This document shows, one piece after another, positions 7,416-12,411 of a stretch of DNA of 12,411 bases. Within the stretch, counting starts at the first letter, position 1; the number at the start of each line of letters is the position of its first letter. The position numbers and the translations under genes were made by a program. The stretch spans positions 1-12,411 of the forward strand of contig CAYSCX010000057.1 in the NCBI GenBank assembly GCA_964429575.1. The letters are read 5' to 3'. The DNA is from CAYSCX01 sp964429575 (GTDB lineage: Bacteria; Desulfobacterota; Binatia; Binatales; Binataceae). A model generated the notes under the pieces. It made no database searches, had not been told where the DNA came from, and worked only from the letters and a program-made list of their open reading frames with translations.

Positions 7416-8306
7416 ATGGCCTTGGTAAACGGTCTCACGCTCCCCGACTTGATCGGGATTGGTCCCGCGCGCACGGGCACCACCTGGCTTCACCAGGTGC
7501 TCGCGCCTCACGTGTGTCTGCCGTACAAAGTGAAGGAGACCGGATTCTTCAACCGTAACTACTCAAACGGCATCGAGTGGTATGCGCGCCATTTTCGCCG
7601 CTGCCCTGGCGACCGGCCGGTCGCGGAGATCTGTCCGTACTTTGCGGCGCCAAATGCCCCCCAGCGAATCGCGCAACACATGCCCGGCGCGAAGATCATT
7701 TGTACGCTGCGCGACCCGGTCGATCGCGCCTACTCGTATTGGCGGCTGATGCGCCGCTACGTATGGACGCGGCTCGACTTCGAGCAGGCGCTCGACCATC
7801 ATCGACAGCCCGCCGACGCGAACCGCTACGCGCACCATCTCTCCCGTTGGTTCAACCAGTTCGGTCGCGAGCGTGTGCTGGTGACCTTGTACGATGATCT
7901 TCAGGCCGATCCGCAGGGTTTTCTCGATCCGATCACTGATTTCATCGGCACCGAGCGTATCGACCTCGCCCGCGTGAACGTCAGCGACGACGGCCGCAAC
8001 ACTGCCGAGCGCGCGCCCCGCAACCGCAAGCTCGCCCAAAACGCGCGTCACGTTCTCTTCTGGCTGGAGGAGCGCCGCGCTTTTTCAGTCATCGACCTTC
8101 TGGACAAGGCTGGCGTGTGGCGTTTCTGTTTCGAAGGCGGTGAGCCGTACGCCCCGCTTGCGCCCGACGTTGACGCGCGCGTGCGCGCTCGATTTCGTCC
8201 CGAGTTAGAGTCGCTGGAGCAGCTCATCGGCCGTGACTTATCGCGATGGAAAGTTTCGCGCACTGACAACACCGCCACCGCGAATCCAAGCCGATCGTTG
8301 CTCTGA
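7416..8306 (+). CDS. PAPS-dependent sulfotransferase, paralogue 3 of 5
   Basis: A 296-residue member of the same family. The PAPS loop is G-P-A-R-T-G-T-T-W-L at 16-25, K-E-T-G-F-F is at 40-45 (Glu41), and the 3'-phosphate motif is R-D-P-V-D-R-A-Y-S with R99 and S107. Here S-Y-W replaces the S-H-Y seen in paralogues 1, 2 and 4. The A-E-R-A-P-R-N-R-K-L-A-Q-N-A-R block spans 197-211. The C-terminal fold ends at I-G-R-D-L-S-R-W, followed by a Thr/Asn/Ser-rich tail. The gene starts 53 bases after paralogue 2, and no Shine-Dalgarno is visible before the ATG at 7416, so it may depend on read-through translation from the upstream pair. Its central region (about 128-145) has a His-rich stretch not found in the others. 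Confidence 0.9.
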   Translation: MALVNGLTLPDLIGIGPARTGTTWLHQVLAPHVCLPYKVKETGFFNRNYSNGIEWYARHFRRCPGDRPVAEICPYFAAPNAPQRIAQHMPGAKIICTLRDPVDRAYSYWRLMRRYVWTRLDFEQALDHHRQPADANRYAHHLSRWFNQFGRERVLVTLYDDLQADPQGFLDPITDFIGTERIDLARVNVSDDGRNTAERAPRNRKLAQNARHVLFWLEERRAFSVIDLLDKAGVWRFCFEGGEPYAPLAPDVDARVRARFRPELESLEQLIGRDLSRWKVSRTDNTATANPSRSLL

Positions 8307-8493
8307 TATCGAGCTAGTCGCAGGTCATCTTGGAGGTGCGGAACCAAGCTGGTAAGGTGCGTTGACACCGCCGCAACGTGCCCGCACCGGCTCCGCTCCG
8401 CGGGCGTCGCCTGGCAGGGTGTTGAGACAAGTCTCGGAGTCCTCAATGGCATCGACTTCGTCCTCAACAGCCTGCTAGGAAACTGGATTGCTG
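8307..8493. other. Longest gap inside the sulfotransferase cluster
   Basis: This 187-base gap is much longer than the other junctions (4-base overlap, 53, 43 and 15 bases). It contains a perfect TTGACA at 8362-8367 but no -10 at the expected distance, and a small dyad GAGAC-AA-GTCTC at 8424-8435. No intrinsic terminator (stem plus T run) is visible. A frame open across 8372-8522 encodes nothing recognisable. It may hold an internal promoter or be a scar of the duplication events. Confidence 0.4.
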
Positions 8494-9405
8494 ATGGCGC
8501 CTCTATCGGGTCACCTCGCACCTGACTTCGTGGGGATCGGCCCTGCCCGGACCGGTACGACTTGGCTGCACCAACTGCTCGCGAATCGCGCGTGGATGCC
8601 ATGCGATTTCAAGGAAACCGACTTCTTCAGTCGAAACCACGGCCGCGGTTTCGACTGGTACGACCACCAGTTTCGGCATTGCGACGCTACACGGCCCATC
8701 GGCGAGTTCTCGCCGTCCTATTTCGCGCATGCCGAGTCGGACCGCCGCCTCCATGAGGTTAATCCGCAATGCCGGATCATCTGTACGCTGCGTGATCCGG
8801 TTGATCGCGCGTACTCGCATTACAAACTGTTGCGGCGCGCGCAGTGGACGAAGTTGGACCTTGAGGAGTGCGTGGCGCAGCATGCGCAAATCCGCGGCGA
8901 AAGCCGCTACGCATTCCATCTGAGACGTTGGCTCGCGCGCTTCGGCGACGAATGTGTTTCGGTGTTCTTCTATGACGACCTGCGCGCCGACCAGCAGGTG
9001 TTCGCTGATTCGGTGTGCGATTTTATCGGAGTCGCGCGAATCGACGTCCAGGCGATCGCTCTGCCGCGCGCGGCGCGCAACACAATCGAGCGCGCGCCGA
9101 AGAATCCGAAGCTCGCGCAAAACGCGCGGCATTTTCGACAATGGCTGCGCGAGCACGATGCGTTCTCCATGATCCGCATGCTCGAACGTCTTGGGGTCTG
9201 GCGTTGGTGCTTCGGACGTGGCGAAGAGTTCGCACCGCTCTCGCCCGAGGTTGACGCGCGCCTGCGCGCGCTGTTCAGGCCGGAGGTCGAGGCGCTCGAA
9301 GAAATCGTCGGACGTGACCTGACAAGCTGGAAGTTCGGACGCTCGGCTGCGCGCGAGGCGAACCAAGCTATAGCGCCGGTCAACGCGGCGCGGTTGCGTG
9401 CATGA
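8494..9405 (+). CDS. PAPS-dependent sulfotransferase, paralogue 4 of 5
   Basis: A 303-residue member of the same family from the ATG at 8494. A TTG two codons earlier (8488), with AGGA seven bases before it, is an alternative. The ATG is preferred because it gives the same ten-residue lead before P-D-F as most siblings. Motifs: PAPS loop G-P-A-R-T-G-T-T-W-L 16-25, K-E-T-D-F-F 40-45 with Glu41, R100 and S108 in the 3'-phosphate motif, and E-R-A-P-K-N-P-K-L-A-Q-N-A-R 199-212. It differs from the rest at E-F-S-P-S-Y-F (71-77), which is closer to the E-K-S-P-T-Y-F-like segment of animal glycosaminoglycan sulfotransferases, and has D-Q-Q where the others have D-P-Q after the Y-D-D-L segment. It follows the longest gap in the cluster and may be separately transcribed. 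Confidence 0.9.
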   Translation: MAPLSGHLAPDFVGIGPARTGTTWLHQLLANRAWMPCDFKETDFFSRNHGRGFDWYDHQFRHCDATRPIGEFSPSYFAHAESDRRLHEVNPQCRIICTLRDPVDRAYSHYKLLRRAQWTKLDLEECVAQHAQIRGESRYAFHLRRWLARFGDECVSVFFYDDLRADQQVFADSVCDFIGVARIDVQAIALPRAARNTIERAPKNPKLAQNARHFRQWLREHDAFSMIRMLERLGVWRWCFGRGEEFAPLSPEVDARLRALFRPEVEALEEIVGRDLTSWKFGRSAAREANQAIAPVNAARLRA

Positions 9406-9448
9406 CGGCGGAGGTAGCCGGCCAATTGAGGCGGCGCGTACGGCGAAG

Positions 9449-10342
9449 ATGAGGCGGCCGGTCCGAGCTCGTCTGCCGGACTTCATCGCGGTTGGGCCGC
9501 AGCGCACCGGCACCAGCTGGCTCGATTCGGTTTTGCGCGGCCGCGTAAACCTTCCTCGCGGCGCCAAAGAGACTGACTTCTTCACGCGTCACTACGGCAA
9601 AGGCATTGATTGGTACCGCGAGTATTTCGCGGACGCGCGCGCAGAAATCCCCACTGGTGAAATCGATCCCAACTATTTCGGCGTCGCCCAGGCGCGCGAT
9701 CGAATCGCGCGAGACATCCCCGGCTGTCGCATAATTTGCACCTTCCGTGACCCAACCGAGCGTGCATATTCCTCCTATCGGACGATGCGCCGTGATGCGT
9801 GGACGAGGGTGGGCTTCGAGCAGACCGTCGCGCGCAACGACGTGATTCGGGAGTCGAGCCGCTACGTCCATCACTTGCGCGCGTGGCAGCAGCGCTTCGG
9901 GGCCGACCGCGTCCTCGTGCTTCTCTACGACGACCTCGAATCGGATCCGCAGGCGTACCTCGATCGCGTTTGCTCGTTCATCGATATTCCCGCGATACCA
10001 CTGGCGCAGGTACCGGCGGCGCAAAAAAGGATCAACACGGTCGACGTCGCACCGCGCAGCCGGCGCATCGCGCAAAATGCGCGAAACGCGCGCGACTGGA
10101 TGCGCGAACACAAATGGCGCCGCACTATCGCTGCGCTCGACCGCCTTGGCATCTGGCGATGGTGTTTCGGCGGCGGCGAAGAGTTCGCCGCGATGGCTCC
10201 GGAAGTCGAAGCGCGCCTGCGCGATCACTTCCGGAACGAAGTCGAGGCGTTCGAGACGTTAATCGGCCGCGACCTTTCGCGCTGGAAATTCGGGCGTCAC
10301 CGGCAACCTAACCAACACATGCCCGGGCGGGCGATCGCGTAG
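9449..10342 (+). CDS. PAPS-dependent sulfotransferase, paralogue 5 of 5
   Basis: A 297-residue member of the same family when started at ATG 9449, which gives the same ten-residue lead before D-F as its siblings. The open frame extends upstream to a GTG at 9398 (17 more codons, overlapping the previous stop by 8 bases). The only strong Shine-Dalgarno, GGAGGT at 9410-9415, fits neither start. Motifs: G-P-Q-R-T-G-T-S-W-L at 16-25 (Ser for the third Thr; the Q recalls the G-P-Q-K-T-G-T of heparan N-sulfotransferases), K-E-T-D-F-F 40-45 with Glu41, and R-D-P-T-E-R-A-Y-S-S-Y with R100 and S108. The conserved basic block is altered to D-V-A-P-R-S-R-R-I-A-Q-N-A-R (199-212). The C-terminal end has the usual I-G-R-D-L-S-R-W. 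Only 15 bases separate it from the glycosyltransferase. Confidence 0.88.
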   Translation: MRRPVRARLPDFIAVGPQRTGTSWLDSVLRGRVNLPRGAKETDFFTRHYGKGIDWYREYFADARAEIPTGEIDPNYFGVAQARDRIARDIPGCRIICTFRDPTERAYSSYRTMRRDAWTRVGFEQTVARNDVIRESSRYVHHLRAWQQRFGADRVLVLLYDDLESDPQAYLDRVCSFIDIPAIPLAQVPAAQKRINTVDVAPRSRRIAQNARNARDWMREHKWRRTIAALDRLGIWRWCFGGGEEFAAMAPEVEARLRDHFRNEVEAFETLIGRDLSRWKFGRHRQPNQHMPGRAIA

Positions 10343-10357
10343 ACCGGCAGAACCACC

Positions 10358-11272
10358 GTGCCCCGCGTCTCAGTAGTCGTGCCAGTTTTCAATGCCGAGC
10401 GGACGGCCTCGCACGCGATTGACAGCGTTCTCAACCAATCCTGCCTCGACTATGAACTAATCGCTGTCGATGACGGATCGACCGACCACAGTGCTGACGT
10501 GCTGGCCCGCTACGACGGGCGGCTGCGCGTGATCCGGCAGCGCAACCGTGGGCCATCCGCCGCGCGCAATGCGGGCGTGCGAGGCTCGACCGCCGAGTAC
10601 CTCGCATTCCTTGATGCCGACGACTGGTGGCGCCCGCAAATGCTTGCGCGCATGGTGGAACAATTGGACCGCGATCCCGCGTGCGTGCTCGCGTATTGCG
10701 ACCTCGTGATGGCGGACAGCGAGGGCCGCGAGTATCGCACTCTGGTCGGCGGCAGCTCCGACGCGCCGTCACTCAATGACATGCTCGAGAAGCTCTGGCC
10801 CATCCTTCCGAGCGGCGCACTCATTCGACGCTCCGCATATGAGCGAGTCGGCGGCTTCCCCGAGCAACTCACCGCCTTCGAGGATGTCTATCTGTGGCTG
10901 CTGCTGCGCGAGCAGGGTCACTTTCGCCATGTTGCGGAACCGCTCGCCGTATGGCGGTTCGCACTTTTCCCCGATCCTCTAAAACGCGGGGGAGGGCAGG
11001 AGGCTGCGGGTCGGGTTTTCTGCCAAATGGTGCAAGCGCGCTACGGCGTGTCGGGAGCGCCTCACGTCGTCGCGCGGGAACGCGCGCCTCGCACGATCTT
11101 CGCCTATATCGCGCTGCAGGCGCTGGCGGACGGCGAGAAGAGTCTGGCCAGGCGCGCGATGCTGCGTGCGTTGCGCGTTGATCCGCTGCGCATTCGTAAC
11201 TACCTGAGGCTGGTGCGGACGTTTCTGCCGACCCGTCTGGCGCGTGCCCTCAGCGGGGGCAGCGCCGCATAA
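10358..11272 (+). CDS. Family 2 glycosyltransferase (GT-A fold)
   Basis: A 304-residue protein opening with the classic GT2 strand V-S-V-V-V-P-V-F-N (4-12). The nucleotide-sugar pocket is marked by V-D-D-G-S-T-D (37-43). The metal site is the DxD-type D-A-D-D at 86-89, and F-E-D (174-176) is the likely catalytic base motif. A cluster of basic and amphipathic segments occupies 250-300, with no clear transmembrane span, so it is probably a cytoplasmic or membrane-associated enzyme. The start is GTG at 10358, right before the conserved strand, with only a weak ribosome site (GGCAG). It ends the + strand cluster, 15 bases after sulfotransferase 5. The context suggests it adds a sugar to the acceptor that the sulfotransferases modify; this is inference, and donor and acceptor cannot be read from sequence. 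Confidence 0.9.
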   Translation: MPRVSVVVPVFNAERTASHAIDSVLNQSCLDYELIAVDDGSTDHSADVLARYDGRLRVIRQRNRGPSAARNAGVRGSTAEYLAFLDADDWWRPQMLARMVEQLDRDPACVLAYCDLVMADSEGREYRTLVGGSSDAPSLNDMLEKLWPILPSGALIRRSAYERVGGFPEQLTAFEDVYLWLLLREQGHFRHVAEPLAVWRFALFPDPLKRGGGQEAAGRVFCQMVQARYGVSGAPHVVARERAPRTIFAYIALQALADGEKSLARRAMLRALRVDPLRIRNYLRLVRTFLPTRLARALSGGSAA

Positions 11273-11328
11273 TTATCCTGACCACCGCAGCGCGGAGTTT
11301 TGAATGCGCGTCGGCGATCCGGCGAACG

Positions 11329-12411
11329 TCAGGCTTTCTGCGCCCGCGACTTCCGCCACGCGCGCGCGTCCGAAAGCCCATAGCGGCTCAGCATGCGGTA
11401 CACGGTGTAGCGCGACACTCCGAGCAGCTCCGCGGCGCGGTGGCAATTGCCGTCGGTCGCGCGAAGCGCCCGCAACAGCGCTAGCTTCGATGCTTGCTTG
11501 ATGACGGAGTCGAGTGAATAGGGCTGCGAATCGCGAGCGCCGTTTCCGTTTGGCTCATCCGCAAGCAGATCGTCGCCGAGATCATTTGCAACCTCGAATG
11601 TTCCCTCGTCGTCGTTCGCCACGACATGTTCCGGGAGGTCGTCTGGGGAGATGCGGTCGGAGTCGGTGAGGATGACGGCGCTCTCGATGGCGTGGGCCAG
11701 CTCGCGCACGTTGCCCGGCCACGAATAGGCCACCAGCAACTCCAGCGCCGCGCGCGACACATACTGCACCGACTTGCCGAACAGCCGGTTGTAGTGCTCG
11801 ATGAAATGCGCCACGAACGCCGCGATCGACTCGCGCCGCTCCCTAAGCGGCGGTACGTAGATGGCCGCGGCAGTGAGCCGGAAGTACAGGTCGTCGCGGA
11901 ACTGCCCCGCCTTGACCATCGCGCGCAAGTCCCGGTTGGTGGCCGCCACCAGCCGGATGTCCACCTTGTAGCTTTGCGCCGAACCTACCGCCTGCACCTC
12001 GTGGGTCTCCACCGCGCGCAACAGCTTGGGCTGCAGCTTGAGCGGCAGCTCGCCTATCTCGTCCAGGAACAGGGTGCCGCCGCTGGCGGAGCGGAAGTAG
12101 CCGAGCGATTCTTCGCGGGCGTCGGTGAAGGCGCCTTTGACGTGGCCGAACAGCTGGGACTCGGCCAGCGACTCGACCAGGTTGGAGCAGTTGAAGGTGA
12201 CGAAGGGGCCGTTGGGCACCGGACCCAGGGTGTGCAGCGCGCGGGCGACCAACTCCTTGCCGGTCCCCGACTCCCCATAGATCAGGACGGTGGATTTGTG
12301 GGGGCTCAGCCGCGCGATGGTCTTCAACACCTTGCGGATCTGCACCGACCGCACCACCATCCCCCCCACGTGCTCCGCGGATGCGCCGAGGCGCTCGAGT
12401 CCGAGCCACTC
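11329..12411 (-). CDS. Sigma-54-dependent transcriptional activator, 5' end outside the window
   Basis: An AAA+ enhancer-binding protein that remodels sigma-54 RNA polymerase, cut by the window edge. The frame is open through position 12411, and the upstream codons read into the normal start of the AAA+ domain, so the GTG at 12369 is probably not the real start. Numbered from that GTG: Walker A G-E-S-G-T-G-K-E 32-39, the sigma-54 contact loop G-A-F-T-D-A 79-84 (usual form G-A-F-T-G-A), Walker B G-G-T-L-F-L-D-E 97-104, sensor I A-T-N-R-D 143-147, arginine-finger region F-R-D-D-L-Y-F-R 157-164, and W-P-G-N-V-R-E-L 217-224. An acidic linker (about 250-285) leads to a Fis-type HTH at about 305-332 (A-A-E-L-L-G-V-S-R-Y-T-V-Y-R). 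The N-terminal sensory or receiver domain is unseen. It converges on the glycosyltransferase with 56 bases between stops, and no sigma-54 promoter was found in the window. Confidence 0.92.
   Translation of the reverse strand, partial: EWLGLERLGASAEHVGGMVVRSVQIRKVLKTIARLSPHKSTVLIYGESGTGKELVARALHTLGPVPNGPFVTFNCSNLVESLAESQLFGHVKGAFTDAREESLGYFRSASGGTLFLDEIGELPLKLQPKLLRAVETHEVQAVGSAQSYKVDIRLVAATNRDLRAMVKAGQFRDDLYFRLTAAAIYVPPLRERRESIAAFVAHFIEHYNRLFGKSVQYVSRAALELLVAYSWPGNVRELAHAIESAVILTDSDRISPDDLPEHVVANDDEGTFEVANDLGDDLLADEPNGNGARDSQPYSLDSVIKQASKLALLRALRATDGNCHRAAELLGVSRYTVYRMLSRYGLSDARAWRKSRAQKA

Noticed and set aside
8362..8367. Perfect TTGACA between sulfotransferases 3 and 4 as a promoter
   Set aside because: No -10-like hexamer occurs 15-19 bases downstream, so it is not listed as a promoter and is only mentioned within the gap.
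8412..8426. TGGCAGG...TTGAG as a sigma-54 promoter
   Set aside because: Spacing between the two halves is one base short and the -12 GC is GA, so the essential pattern is not met.
8372..8522. Possible sulfotransferase remnant in the gap (an N-G-I-D string in one frame)
   Set aside because: Only four residues recall the family and no other motif lies in the same frame; it looks like chance.
5576..10342. Repetitive GC-rich strings such as GCGCGCG across the sulfotransferases as a DNA repeat array
   Set aside because: They follow codon preference for Ala and Arg and have no constant unit or spacing; no CRISPR or tandem repeat is present.
11285..11301. CCGC-AGC-GCGG followed by AGTTTT as the terminator of the glycosyltransferase cluster
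   Set aside because: The stem has only four pairs and four T; too weak to call beside the three strong terminators in the same window.

Overview
This 12.4 kb window comes from a high-G+C bacterium, since coding thirds are strongly GC-rich in every gene. The mix is two DUF1329 periplasmic proteins, a two-gene chromate-transporter pair, a sigma-54-type activator and a large sulfotransferase block. This fits an environmental, probably uncultured, proteobacterial or deltaproteobacteria-like lineage; Binatota is a guess from gene content, not something the sequence proves. No tRNA, rRNA, CRISPR array, transposase or phage gene was seen.

Layout. Positions 1-61 hold the intrinsic terminator of an unseen upstream gene. 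Positions 238-3156 carry two tandem + strand DUF1329 genes, about 85% identical in the mature protein. Each has its own signal peptide and its own strong terminator, and the two share promoter-like upstream elements. On the - strand, 5258 down to 3218 is a compact three-gene unit: a CYTH/VTC-like protein, then the two halves of a short-chain CHR (chromate) transporter, with overlapping or closely coupled junctions.

From 5576 to 11272, on the + strand, five consecutive paralogous sulfotransferases are followed by a family 2 glycosyltransferase. All five keep the PAPS-binding 5' loop, the 3'-phosphate motif and a K-E-x-x-F-F motif like the catalytic-glutamate motif of heparan sulfate N- and 3-O-sulfotransferases. 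This is the most unusual part of the window. I infer a locus that builds and multiply sulfates a glycan or glycolipid, with each enzyme possibly serving a different position. The product cannot be told from this window, and no PAPS-synthesis, polymerase or export gene is present.

The right end (11329 to the edge) is a - strand sigma-54-dependent activator (AAA+ core plus Fis-type HTH). It converges on the glycosyltransferase, and its N-terminal part lies outside the window.
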